NCBI GenBank assembly: GCA_018814305.1
Contig: JAHJAA010000046.1
Span: forward strand, 1-64,000
DNA: 64,000 bases
Reading direction: 5' to 3'
Source of the DNA: Pseudomonadota bacterium
GTDB taxonomy: Bacteria; Desulfobacterota; Desulfobulbia; Desulfobulbales; JAGXFP01
The stretch's first letter is position 1. The number at the start of each line of letters is the position of its first letter. This document shows positions 7,656-16,459 of this stretch, piece by piece. Below the pieces are notes generated by a model. It did not search any database, had not been told where the DNA came from, and saw only the letters and a program-made list of their open reading frames with translations. A program made the translations under genes and the position numbers.

Positions 7656-7763
7656 TACTCCAACGCTCACGACCAAAATCACAGCGATGGAACTTAAAAA
7701 GACTTTCAGTTCTTCCCCCGGGGTCGTTTAGGGGGGAAGATTCATCCTCCTCGGAGAACACCA

Positions 7764-8279
7764 ATGTTAAGTAAAACTATTGAAAAAGCTCTCAACGGGC
7801 AAATCAACGCTGAAATCTACTCATCGTATCTCTATCTCGCCATGTCGGCCTGGTGTGAGTCGACCGGGTTAGCTGGCTTTGCAAACTGGATGCGGATGCA
7901 GGCCCAAGAGGAGATGTTCCATGCCATGAAGCTCTATGGCTTTGTTCATGAACGGGGTGGTCGGGTCTTTCTCGATGGGATCGCCGCACCTCCAAACGTC
8001 TGGAAGTCGCCCCTGGACGTGATCCAATCAACCCTTGAACATGAACAAAAAGTGACCGGGCTGATCAATGGGCTTGCGAATCTGGCCCAAGATGAACGGG
8101 ATCACGCAACCACGATCTTTCTCCAATGGTTTGTTTCAGAGCAGGTCGAAGAGGAAGCCAACGTCGGTGCTGTTCTGGATAAGCTTAAACTGATCGGCAT
8201 GGACACCAGCGGGCTCTTTGTGCTGGATCAGGAAATGGCGTCCAGGGTCTTCACCCCACCGACCACCTCTGCCAAATAA
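7764..8279 (+). CDS. ftnA: bacterial non-heme ferritin
   Basis: An iron-storage ferritin of 171 residues. The four-helix bundle starts with LNGQINAEIYSSYLYLAMSAW. The ferroxidase centre residues sit in the expected motifs: E in NAEIY, ExxxH in QAQEEMFHAMKLY, and the EHEQKVT and WFVSEQVEEEANV helices. It stores Fe(II) oxidised by O2 or H2O2, which limits Fenton chemistry alongside the preceding detoxification enzymes. GGAG lies eight bases before the ATG. It is separated from superoxide reductase by about 385 bases carrying two palindromic structures, so it may also have its own promoter. Confidence 0.93.
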   Translation: MLSKTIEKALNGQINAEIYSSYLYLAMSAWCESTGLAGFANWMRMQAQEEMFHAMKLYGFVHERGGRVFLDGIAAPPNVWKSPLDVIQSTLEHEQKVTGLINGLANLAQDERDHATTIFLQWFVSEQVEEEANVGAVLDKLKLIGMDTSGLFVLDQEMASRVFTPPTTSAK

Positions 8280-8335
8280 GCTGTTGCATCGATCGCGTTA
8301 CTTCCTATAATCTCAATACAGCAATGAGCGTTATC

Positions 8336-8370
8336 GCAAGCCCCTGATCACTCAGTCAGGGGCTTGCCTT
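8336..8370 (+). terminator. terminator after ferritin
   Basis: GCAAGCCCCTGA (8336-8347) and TCAGGGGCTTGC (8356-8367) form a perfect 12-bp stem with an 8-base loop, 57 bases after the ferritin stop. The following T tract is short (CTT), so efficiency is uncertain. Confidence 0.65.
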
Positions 8371-8458
8371 GAAATTGCCCAAACTCTCTTTTTGGTTAAG
8401 AGCCAGTGCTTGAGTAAAAATGGAATTCATTCTCTCACGCTATGCTTCTGCATTACTG

Positions 8459-8516
8459 CTCGAATTGATAATTATCGAGTTTTGTGACACTCTAAAAAAG
8501 AATATACTGTAGCGAG
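8459..8516 (+). promoter_or_regulatory. operator-like palindrome and promoter of the flavodiiron gene
   Basis: CTCGA (8459-8463) and TCGAG (8475-8479) flank a perfect GATAATTATC palindrome (8468-8477), which resembles Fur/PerR-type half-sites. A TATACT hexamer around 8503 could be the -10 of the promoter driving the gene that starts at 8637, which would put the palindrome near or above the -35. The regulator is not known. Confidence 0.4.
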
Positions 8517-8636
8517 TGCTACCCATTAAATTGGAACCCACCTCCAATAACCGTTCGAAGTCATTAACGGCTATTGAGAAGAACCTTAAAAAATAATGGT
8601 CACCATCCGTTTTGACCTGGACCAATGGAGGAAATG

Positions 8637-9833
8637 ATGAGCGTTATCGAAATCAAAAAAAATGTATTTTCAGTCGGTGCTGTGGACTGGAACATCAGGG
8701 ATTTTCATGGATACTCAACGTCACTGGGTACGACCTATAACTCCTATCTGATCAAGGATGAAAAGATTGCTCTGTTCGATACGGTGAAACGAGACTTCAA
8801 GGATGACCTCCTCTATCATATCGGTCAAATTGTCGACCCGGAAAAGATTGACTACATCATCGTCAACCATGTGGAAATGGATCACTCCGGCTCCCTGCCG
8901 GAACTCATCAACATCATCAAGCCGGAAAAGCTTTTCTGCTCAAAAAACGGCCACCGGGCGCTCTTAGAACATTTTCACCAGGACGACTGGCCCTACGAGA
9001 TCGTCAAGACAGGAGACACCCTGAACCTCGGCAGCAAGACCGTTACCTTTATTGAAACCCCGATGCTCCACTGGCCCGATTCCATGTTTTCCTATATAGC
9101 CGAGGATAAACTGTTAATCTCCTCCGATGCCTTTGGCCAACACGTGGCTTCCACCGAGAAATATGCTGACGAATTGGACGTCTGCGACCTGATGCATCAG
9201 GCGGCAAAATATTACGCCAACATCCTGACGGTTTTTTCACCCAACATCCAGCGCCTGTTAGTGAAGGTTGCTGAAATGGGGATTGAGATCGACATGATCG
9301 CCCCAGACCATGGGGTAATCTGGCGAGATGAAAAATGCGGCGAAATCCTTGCGGCCTATGACCACTGGAGCCGTTATCAGTCAGCCGATAAGGTTCTGGT
9401 TATCTACGAATCCATGTGGAAAAGCACCGAAAAAATGGCGAATGCCATCGCCAGCGAGCTGTCCAAAGGGGGCCTGGAGGTAAAGATGTTGAACCTCAAG
9501 GTGAACCATCGCAGTGATATTATGACTGAGGTCCTCGATGCCAAGGCCATGATCCTGGGCTCATCAACCCTGAACAACAACATGTTACCGGTAATGGCCG
9601 ATTTTCTTACCTACTTCAAGGGGTTGCGACCCAAAAATAAAGTCATGGCCGCCTTTGGTTCCTATGGCTGGAGTGGTGAAGCGGTCAAGCACATCAATCA
9701 AGCCATCGAAGGGATCAATCTCCCCTTGGCCCATCCAGGTGTCCGGGTAAAAAATGTCCCGACCGAAGAGAACTTTGAAGAGTGCCGGGAACTGGCTCGG
9801 GCCGTTGTCGCTGCCGTTAAAGAGTTGGAATGA
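8637..9833 (+). CDS. A-type flavodiiron protein (rubredoxin:O2/NO oxidoreductase)
   Basis: A 398-residue cytoplasmic enzyme that reduces O2 to water, or NO to N2O, using electrons from rubredoxin. The N-terminal metallo-beta-lactamase domain (about 1-245) carries the diiron ligand motif HVEMDHSG, then LHWPDSM, SSDAFGQH and APDHGVIW. The C-terminal flavodoxin domain (about 250-398) starts at IYESMWKSTEKMA with the FMN phosphate loop. There is no extra rubredoxin or flavin reductase domain. GGAGGA just before the double ATG at 8634/8637 decides the start. Its stop overlaps the start of the DUF3786 gene by four bases, so the two are translationally coupled. Confidence 0.93.
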   Translation: MSVIEIKKNVFSVGAVDWNIRDFHGYSTSLGTTYNSYLIKDEKIALFDTVKRDFKDDLLYHIGQIVDPEKIDYIIVNHVEMDHSGSLPELINIIKPEKLFCSKNGHRALLEHFHQDDWPYEIVKTGDTLNLGSKTVTFIETPMLHWPDSMFSYIAEDKLLISSDAFGQHVASTEKYADELDVCDLMHQAAKYYANILTVFSPNIQRLLVKVAEMGIEIDMIAPDHGVIWRDEKCGEILAAYDHWSRYQSADKVLVIYESMWKSTEKMANAIASELSKGGLEVKMLNLKVNHRSDIMTEVLDAKAMILGSSTLNNNMLPVMADFLTYFKGLRPKNKVMAAFGSYGWSGEAVKHINQAIEGINLPLAHPGVRVKNVPTEENFEECRELARAVVAAVKELE

Positions 9834-10642
9834 ACCCTCTGGAAATTGTCCGCCGCACGCCCAAAAGTAATTGTGGGGAGTGCGGCTTTCCAACGTGTCT
9901 AGCCTTTGGGGCGGCAGTTTCAGCCACCGGCACCGATCCGAAGAGATGCCCTTATCTAAATCTGGACAACCTGGAAATTGAGCCCGTGTCTATCAACCTT
10001 GAGGATCCGACCAGACAACGGGATCTTGCCCTGGTCGAGCATCTCAAGGGGAAAATAGCCGATTTGAATTTTAAAACGCTGGCTCCTCTGCTCGGGGCAA
10101 CCCTGGTGGGGATAGCACCGGATACGCTGACCTTTCCCTTTCTGGGGCAGAAAGTACTCCTAAGTAAAACAGGAATTCTACTGGACAAACAGGAGCCTGA
10201 AGATCCAAGGGACCAGATTTTACTCTATAACTACATCGCTTCAGGGGGAGGCCGTCTCCTTGGTGGTAATTGGGTAGGTTTGGAGAGTTTACCGAACTCC
10301 ATTTCCAAGGTCAGGACCCTTTCCGTATACAGTGAAGCGCCCCTGGCCCGTCTCCTCGTCGATGCTGGCCGCAGTGAACATCTGAGAAACGCTATCCGCT
10401 TGGCAGGTGGGATCGAGCAGGATAGTATTTCCGCTTCCCAGACCTATCTCTTTCACGTCCTGCCCATGGTCCCCCAACAGGTTCTGTTCTGGGCCGAAGA
10501 ACCGGAGGATGGTTTTGAGGCCAAGGTCAAAATCCTTTTTGACCAGCATGTTCTCGACTTCCTTGATATTGAATCGTTGGTCTTCGCCAGTGAACGACTC
10601 GCCGAACGACTCACCGCCCTGGTCAAAGAACCTTACCCCTGA
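9830..10642 (+). CDS. iron-sulfur protein with DUF3786 domain
   Basis: A 270-residue soluble protein. The N-terminus has the Cys pattern C15-x2-C18-G-x3-C23 and a fourth Cys at 40, like the small [4Fe-4S] domain of corrinoid/iron-sulfur proteins. The rest matches the DUF3786 type (DQILLYNYIASGGG, then a GNWVGLESLPNSISK stretch). The function is unknown; an electron-transfer or cofactor role is inferred from the cluster. The start overlaps the flavodiiron stop (ATGA), which suggests a functional link with O2 reduction. The C-terminal part is rich in Leu and Glu and has no membrane segment. Confidence 0.75.
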   Translation: MNPLEIVRRTPKSNCGECGFPTCLAFGAAVSATGTDPKRCPYLNLDNLEIEPVSINLEDPTRQRDLALVEHLKGKIADLNFKTLAPLLGATLVGIAPDTLTFPFLGQKVLLSKTGILLDKQEPEDPRDQILLYNYIASGGGRLLGGNWVGLESLPNSISKVRTLSVYSEAPLARLLVDAGRSEHLRNAIRLAGGIEQDSISASQTYLFHVLPMVPQQVLFWAEEPEDGFEAKVKILFDQHVLDFLDIESLVFASERLAERLTALVKEPYP

Positions 10643-10744
10643 GGTTTCACTCAACAAGGACAGGCTCGCTTCGGTGCCTTTCACCTCGGCCAACCCCAAC
10701 GACTTCCAATTTTATTCAAATATTACTGTTCCGAAAATACTGTT

Positions 10745-11425
10745 ATGCGTGACCGTGCCCTCAAAAAAGAATTACAAAACTTATTAAGCGATGGGGCTTT
10801 CCCTGCAGTCGCTTCACTGGTGGACCGAATTTCTCCCGCCAAAGCCCTCAACCCCCTCATCTCCTTACTCTGCAGCACCGATGAACTCCTTAAATTTAGA
10901 GCCATAGAGGTCCTTGGCCAGGCCCTGCAGGATATTGCCAATCAGGAAATGGAAGATGCCCGGGTGGTCATGCGCCGTTTCATGTGGATGCTCAACGACG
11001 AGTCGGGAGGGATTGGTTGGGGAGTACCGGAGGCCATGGCCGAAGCCATGTGCTGCCACCAGCAACTGGCGGAAGAATATGCCCATATACTGGTGGCAAA
11101 CATGCGGGAGGAAGGCAACTTTCTCGAACTTGAAATGCTGCAGAGAGGACTGATGTGGGGGCTTGGGCGACTGGCTGAGCGCCGGGTAAATTTAATGAGC
11201 AAAAAGAATGCAGGGCTTTACCTACCGCCGTACCTGAACTCACCCGATCCAATGGTTCGCGGGCGTGCCGCCTTTGCCTTGGGCCATCTCCAAACAGAAG
11301 CTTCACGAGAGACCCTCCAGCGTCTTACCACCGACCCGGGGGAGGTAACCCTCTATCGTGACCATAAGCTTGTACTCTTTAGCGTGGGTGAACTCGCCTC
11401 CCAAGCACTCTTGCGAATGGAGTGA
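10745..11425 (+). CDS. HEAT-repeat protein, DVU0298-like
   Basis: A 226-residue all-helical protein with HEAT/PBS-lyase-like repeats, for example KALNPLISLLCSTDELLKFRA and DPMVRGRAAFALGHLQ. A highly conserved-looking core MRRFMWMLNDESGGIGWG is followed by PEAMAEAMCCH. This core recalls the DVU0298 family of sulfate reducers; the identification is from memory. The function is unknown; HEAT proteins usually act as scaffolds, or help load cofactors. It is the last gene of the rightward block, 102 bases after the DUF3786 gene, and converges on the FadL-type gene with 42 bases between the stops. Confidence 0.7.
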   Translation: MRDRALKKELQNLLSDGAFPAVASLVDRISPAKALNPLISLLCSTDELLKFRAIEVLGQALQDIANQEMEDARVVMRRFMWMLNDESGGIGWGVPEAMAEAMCCHQQLAEEYAHILVANMREEGNFLELEMLQRGLMWGLGRLAERRVNLMSKKNAGLYLPPYLNSPDPMVRGRAAFALGHLQTEASRETLQRLTTDPGEVTLYRDHKLVLFSVGELASQALLRME

Positions 11426-11467
11426 CCACCAATCCAGAGCAAAGAATCATGCCATGAAACCAAATTC

Positions 11468-12775
11468 TTAATAGTTGTATGACGTGGCAAGATAGATCGT
11501 ATATGACAACTGATCAACTTTCTGGACCATCGGAGCATTGGCGAAGATCTGAGCTTCACCGCTCCCCATGGAAAGACTGGCCCCCCCTGTAAGCGTTGAG
11601 TTCTTGGTAAAACGGGTCAAACTCAAACTACCCCCGTACAGATCAATATGTTCAGCCTGATTTACCTTTCCGGTTACCACGTCCGGCGTGTTGGCATTCT
11701 GGGTGAATAATCCTGCCCGCAAAGCCAATTTCGGGGAAAAATACCACTCGCTTCCCACAGCTACATCCCAGGTTGCCTCCCGATCACCGAAATAATTATC
11801 ATCGGTGGCAGTATAATAGGAAAAATCACCGGTAAACATCAGGCTTTCCGATAAAAAGTAGCCAACCCCCACCCTTACATTCACCGGATGTTCACGCTTT
11901 TTATGGCTTGCCTTCTCAACGGTGTCATCATAGGAGAAATTGGTTATATTTCCTAATATTTCTGACCGATATGTAGTCTGGGGCACCGTCTCGGAAGTAA
12001 ATATCGCGACCTTACTTATCCTGAGTCCCAACGACAGCTTATCCACCGGGCTCCACATCAACCCGAGGATGGGTTCAAAACCGTACTCGTTGGACTCGTA
12101 ATAATAGTTCGTCCATTCATAGTCATTATAGGTGTTGGGTGATGAGCTGTAATCCAGCATGACATATTCATTTTTGATATAATCCTTACTCCGGTAATGA
12201 AAATACCCGGTCAGACCCACTGAAAAATTATCAGTAATACTCATCCCAAAAGACGGCCCAAATTTATAGGTTTCATCCTGTTTTTTGATATTGATTGTAT
12301 ATTGGGTGATATCAAGCCCTTGAAGACTCGACGGGAAGTTCGTGGTAAAATTCTGATCCTGATCCTCGATAATGGAATCCGGAACGGCGAAGGATAATCC
12401 GAGAATCCCCTTCCAGAACGGCTGGGTGATGCCGAAGTAGTTGGGCATCAGCGAGGCGCTTTCCCGACGCCAATCATAACGCCCTCCCAGCACCTCAGAA
12501 TAGGTTTTTTCAATAACCGTAAAGGCATTTACACTGGCGGTCAGATTGCTGGCTTGGGCGTAGACGGCCCCGGCGGGATTATAATAAAGACCGGCGGGAT
12601 CATCTGAGATGGCGGTATAAGCCCCTCCCATCCCCGAGGCTCGATTCCCGATCAACTGGTTAAAATAATGAAACTCATCGGCCTGGGCTGAGGCCAACGG
12701 CAAAAATAATGCCACCAGGAAGGGAAAGGCTACCCTATACGAAAAAACGGGACGAAAATCATCGAATCTGCGCAT
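11468..12775 (-). CDS. FadL/OMPP1-type outer-membrane transport protein
   Basis: A 435-residue beta-barrel protein that would let hydrophobic molecules cross the outer membrane. A signal peptide (ending near ASAQA) is followed by the family's N-terminal hatch motif: NRASGMGGAYTAISDDPAGLYYNPAG. Many alternating strands follow, with an aromatic C-terminus (TSYNY). The ATG at 12775 is chosen because AAGGAG lies just upstream; the codon before it is a TTG. It overlaps the end of the M48 peptidase gene and is the last gene of the leftward block. The substrate is not evident. Confidence 0.8.
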   Translation of the reverse strand: MRRFDDFRPVFSYRVAFPFLVALFLPLASAQADEFHYFNQLIGNRASGMGGAYTAISDDPAGLYYNPAGAVYAQASNLTASVNAFTVIEKTYSEVLGGRYDWRRESASLMPNYFGITQPFWKGILGLSFAVPDSIIEDQDQNFTTNFPSSLQGLDITQYTINIKKQDETYKFGPSFGMSITDNFSVGLTGYFHYRSKDYIKNEYVMLDYSSSPNTYNDYEWTNYYYESNEYGFEPILGLMWSPVDKLSLGLRISKVAIFTSETVPQTTYRSEILGNITNFSYDDTVEKASHKKREHPVNVRVGVGYFLSESLMFTGDFSYYTATDDNYFGDREATWDVAVGSEWYFSPKLALRAGLFTQNANTPDVVTGKVNQAEHIDLYGGSLSLTRFTKNSTLTGGASLSMGSGEAQIFANAPMVQKVDQLSYTIYLATSYNY

Positions 12776-13613
12776 CAAACCTCTCCTTTACCACGGGATT
12801 ACGGAGTTGATCCAACCCCTCTACCACCATAAGAGTATTCAGAGCGGCGATCCGCTCTTCAAACGGAGGATGGGTCTTGCTTAATATCTTAATCCTATCT
12901 GCCTCTCCTTGACCGGCCTTCTCCAAATAACGTTTAAAGGCAAAAGAGTCATAACCAGTAGTTGCCAACAGGATCTCGCCGACTTGATCAGCTTCAAACT
13001 CATCCTCCCGCTGGTAGCCTTTTTCAAACAAAATGTCCATGGCCTGATCCACGGCCTGCATAAAGGCGACCCTGGTGGGATCACCAATGGCCCCGAGAAG
13101 ATGGGCGAGCCCCGCCTGGGCCGCATCCTCGCTCCCCTGAAGATGCAACTCTTTCACGATATGACGTTGAGAAGTATGGGCAATTTCATGGGCGAGAACC
13201 GCCGCAAGTTCAGCCTCATCTGCCATCAACTTCATAGCCCCCTGCGTGACAAAAACGTACCCGCCAGGCGCGGCATAGGCATTGACTGTCGGAGAATCAA
13301 GGATGGCGAACTTAAAATCGAGTTCCGGTCGATTGCTGGACATACTCACTGCCCGACCAACCAAGCCAACGTAGCGGAGCAACTTGGGGTCGTCTAAGAT
13401 TTTGTACCGTCCGAGTATCCTTGCGGCCACCTCCCGACCGAAATTGATCTCAACCTCAACATCTGAAGTGGTCACATTCTCCATGGCCGCTATATCGGAA
13501 ATCCGCATCCGGAAATCCTGGGATTCAGCCCGAGTCGTATTCACCTGAAACATAAATCCCAGGCAAATCGCAGGGAGGATCATCAACATTCGACAAGAGT
13601 TGATCGACTTCAT
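12759..13613 (-). CDS. M48-family zinc metalloprotease, exported
   Basis: A 284-residue periplasmic peptidase. A signal peptide spans about residues 1-29. The zinc motif H142-E-I-A-H146 lies in LAAVLAHEIAHTSQRH, and a downstream Glu in FEADQVG supplies the third ligand. The family includes BepA/LoiP/YfgC, which degrade or refold misassembled outer-membrane proteins. There is no C-terminal TPR domain, so it is shorter than BepA. The start codon overlaps the stop of the SH3 gene (ATGA), and its 3' end overlaps the FadL-type gene. This supports a role in outer-membrane protein quality control for the co-transcribed barrel. Confidence 0.88.
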   Translation of the reverse strand: MKSINSCRMLMILPAICLGFMFQVNTTRAESQDFRMRISDIAAMENVTTSDVEVEINFGREVAARILGRYKILDDPKLLRYVGLVGRAVSMSSNRPELDFKFAILDSPTVNAYAAPGGYVFVTQGAMKLMADEAELAAVLAHEIAHTSQRHIVKELHLQGSEDAAQAGLAHLLGAIGDPTRVAFMQAVDQAMDILFEKGYQREDEFEADQVGEILLATTGYDSFAFKRYLEKAGQGEADRIKILSKTHPPFEERIAALNTLMVVEGLDQLRNPVVKERFDAQIR

Positions 13614-14131
13614 TGCGCGAACCCCCTTTGCAAAAAATCCACCGCTTCGCTATCGGTAACCTTCAGGTTTTCCATCTCTGCCAGAGCAGGATAATTGGCT
13701 AACCCGCCCTCAACCGTCCTTTTCCGATCTTCCGCCGCCAATCCCCTCGCTGCTCCAGCAGTAGCCACCGCCGAGGCCCGGCGGCGGGCATGGGTACCGA
13801 TCTCGGAATCAGCCTGAATTGCCCCTTGCTTTTCCATGGGAGGATATGAAGCTACCAGAAGCTTGGACAGCCACCCCTCCTTATCCTGATAACGAACCCT
13901 GTACCAGGATCCTTGTTGCTCAAGTGGATCAACCGAGGTGCCTTTGGCAACCTCGATCAACACTGGGGCGCTAAATTTTGGATTGGCCAGAATCTTGGCT
14001 TTGGTACTCTGAATAAACAGAGGTTCAGCTGCGTTCACGATTGTCGCAGCCCCCAGGAGGACAACCACCACCCAAAGTACGTGTCGAACCCAGCCGGTCA
14101 AATCTTTTCCGTGAGCCATATCAACCCCCAT
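13610..14131 (-). CDS. exported SH3-like domain protein
   Basis: A 173-residue protein with an N-terminal hydrophobic export signal (LWVVVVLLGAATIVNAA). A bacterial SH3 fold follows at about residues 38-95: KAKILANPKFSAPVLIEVAKG, QQGSWYRVRYQDKEGWLSKLLV. The C-terminal Ala/Arg-rich part (about 105-173) is probably helical. Such domains often bind peptidoglycan or peptides. A second ATG 12 bases downstream is an equally possible start. The stop overlaps the M48 protease start, so the products likely work together in the envelope. Confidence 0.75.
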   Translation of the reverse strand: MGVDMAHGKDLTGWVRHVLWVVVVLLGAATIVNAAEPLFIQSTKAKILANPKFSAPVLIEVAKGTSVDPLEQQGSWYRVRYQDKEGWLSKLLVASYPPMEKQGAIQADSEIGTHARRRASAVATAGAARGLAAEDRKRTVEGGLANYPALAEMENLKVTDSEAVDFLQRGFAQ

Positions 14132-14259
14132 AAGTAACGAAGATGCCGCAGGTTATGAACGTACCTATTATTGCCCGAGGAGCACCCGTCTGTCAACAAA
14201 CTCTCGGGGTGAAAAAATATTAATCCCCCCGTTCTCCGCTTCAGCTCATCCCTCTTCTG

Positions 14260-16443
14260 CTACTTCGTTGTCATGGTAAAAACACCATCCCATTCCGGCG
14301 GGGGCGGCGATTGCTTAAAAAAGGCACATCGCTCCCGGTATATCTCACCCAGGAGCGTATTATCCAAACTTCGATAAAGGTCCATACATAAATCCCATTG
14401 CCGGGCTTGATATAAACGAAAAGCCTCCTCTCCAACGGCGACCTTCTCGCGGGCTGCGGCAAGCTGCGCATCGGGCCCATCGGGAGAGGCCAGTGGGGCA
14501 TAAATTTTGATCGGCTTTTTTTTCCCCTTCACCCGGATCTGGTCCACGACCATACAGGGAATATCCGTTACCAGCTTCTGCCAGGTATATTCGGAAATGA
14601 TCACCGGGTAGCCATACTGTTTGGTTACCCCCTCCAACCGGGAAGCCAGATTGACATTATCGCCGATTACGGTGTAGTCCATCTTCCGCTCACTTCCAAT
14701 ATTACCCAAAATCACCTTGCCGCTGTTCAAACCGATCCCGATCTTGATCTCGGGATACTTCCGGCGTTTCAGTTCCGCATTGACTTCATCCAGTTTTTCA
14801 ACCATGGCCAGGGCCGCCATGACGGCATGATCCGCGTGATTTTCCACCCGGAGCGGCGCCCCCCAAAAGGCCATCATCGCATCCCCGATAAATTTATCCA
14901 AGGTTCCCTGATGCTCGAAAACCACCTCAGTCATGGCGCCAAAATGACAGTTGAGCAGATCAACAATCTGGGCCGCATCAAGGATCTCGGACATGGAGGT
15001 GAAACCACGTAAATCGGAAAAGAGAATCGTCATATCTTCCTGTCGACCAACTTCACCCATGCTGTACAGCTCCGACTTATCAAGCAATTCAGTCAATATT
15101 TCCGGGGAGACATAACGGGAAAAAACCTGCCGCACCTTTTTCTTATCGCGCCCTTCGGTAAAGCTCAGATAGGTAAAAGAGCCCAACAGAGTCAATAGGA
15201 CCGAGGCCGTAGGCGCCACCAGGTCATAGACCCTGTTGCCGGCATACGCGGAAAATCCAAAGTAGAGGTAGCCGCCCAGCACAAAAAAGGGGAAACCCGA
15301 CCTGATCATAAAATGGCGCCCATGGAAAATGGCCAGCGCTGAAACAAGAGAAAAAATCAGGATCAGCCAATGGGTCAGAGCCGGATCGGCTTTTTTAAGA
15401 AAATCATTCTGGAGAATATTGGAGGCGGCCCAGACATGAACCATTACCCCAGGGATCTTGGCAGACATGGGAGTCGTCTTAATATCTTCCAGCCCGGCCG
15501 CATTGGCCCCGATATAGACAATCTTCCCGGCAAATTCATCCGGGTAAATTAAAAGATTTTCTACCTCCCCGGTTTTGATCATCTTCAACGAATGAAAGAT
15601 CCCACTGACCGAATACTCCTGCACCATCCCATAGGGATTGACCAGATAGTCCTCAGCCAGATCAAGGGGGATACTTTTATCTCCCAGGGCAAGGTTTCCG
15701 GGGGTATACACCACGCCTTTCTCGGTGAGCAAATCGTCCAGCAGGGGGACCACAGCCATGGATGGAAAAAGCTCACCCTGATATTCACGAAACAGTCGAA
15801 CCCTCCGGATCACCCCATCCGGATCGGCATCAAGGCCAACTATCCCAATCCCCTTAGAGGCCTGAGAAAGCCCCTGAAATGGTAAAAAATAATTATTATG
15901 AATATGACGCCGAAAACCTGAAGCCGGTCGGACTGCAAATTTTTCTCTAAAATCGTCCGGCAGGGGCAAATCCAACCCCCGCCCCTTGGCTTCATCTTCC
16001 CGGTCGATGATAATCTGGGCTGAATGATAGGCAACGCCGGTTTCGCTGGTCTGATCAATCAAATATTGGTCACTGGCATTGGGGGCAATTATACCTCTTT
16101 CAGTGTGACTCTCATTTTGGGTCAACAGGATATCAAAAAGGACCGCCTTGGCCCCGCCCATGACCATGAATTCAAGGAGATCCCCATAGACTGAGCGGGG
16201 CCATGGCCATCGTCCCAACTCACTGTTCATATCCTGGAGTGAGGCCTCATCGATCATTACCGTGACAATCTCGGGGGTGACCTTTTTCGTGGATCGATAA
16301 ACCTTCATCCGCTGATCAAGGGTCATCCATTCGAGACGCTGAAAAAAACCGGACTGGTATAAACCGGATATCAGTCCGGTTACCGCCAAAACAATCAACA
16401 ATTCCCAAAGTAGATTTTTCTTTTTCAACTGCTGAAGGATCAT
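14260..16443 (-). CDS. membrane sensor adenylate/guanylate cyclase with CHASE2 domain
   Basis: A 727-residue class III nucleotide cyclase. One transmembrane helix at about 12-32 is followed by a large extracytoplasmic CHASE2 sensor (about 35-345), three membrane helices (about 355-445), and a catalytic domain (about 465-645). Catalytic signatures are DMTILFSDLRGFTS, GDAMMAFWGAP, GIGLNSGKVILGNIG and YTVIGDNVNLASRLE. The C-terminal tail of about 80 residues is helical. It should make cAMP (or cGMP) in response to a periplasmic signal. It lies 16 bases after the DUF3108 gene in a leftward block; a cNMP-binding HDOD protein encoded at 47.3 kb is a candidate receptor. Confidence 0.9.
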   Translation of the reverse strand: MILQQLKKKNLLWELLIVLAVTGLISGLYQSGFFQRLEWMTLDQRMKVYRSTKKVTPEIVTVMIDEASLQDMNSELGRWPWPRSVYGDLLEFMVMGGAKAVLFDILLTQNESHTERGIIAPNASDQYLIDQTSETGVAYHSAQIIIDREDEAKGRGLDLPLPDDFREKFAVRPASGFRRHIHNNYFLPFQGLSQASKGIGIVGLDADPDGVIRRVRLFREYQGELFPSMAVVPLLDDLLTEKGVVYTPGNLALGDKSIPLDLAEDYLVNPYGMVQEYSVSGIFHSLKMIKTGEVENLLIYPDEFAGKIVYIGANAAGLEDIKTTPMSAKIPGVMVHVWAASNILQNDFLKKADPALTHWLILIFSLVSALAIFHGRHFMIRSGFPFFVLGGYLYFGFSAYAGNRVYDLVAPTASVLLTLLGSFTYLSFTEGRDKKKVRQVFSRYVSPEILTELLDKSELYSMGEVGRQEDMTILFSDLRGFTSMSEILDAAQIVDLLNCHFGAMTEVVFEHQGTLDKFIGDAMMAFWGAPLRVENHADHAVMAALAMVEKLDEVNAELKRRKYPEIKIGIGLNSGKVILGNIGSERKMDYTVIGDNVNLASRLEGVTKQYGYPVIISEYTWQKLVTDIPCMVVDQIRVKGKKKPIKIYAPLASPDGPDAQLAAAREKVAVGEEAFRLYQARQWDLCMDLYRSLDNTLLGEIYRERCAFFKQSPPPPEWDGVFTMTTK

Positions 16444-16459
16444 CTACGTTTTCTCCGCA

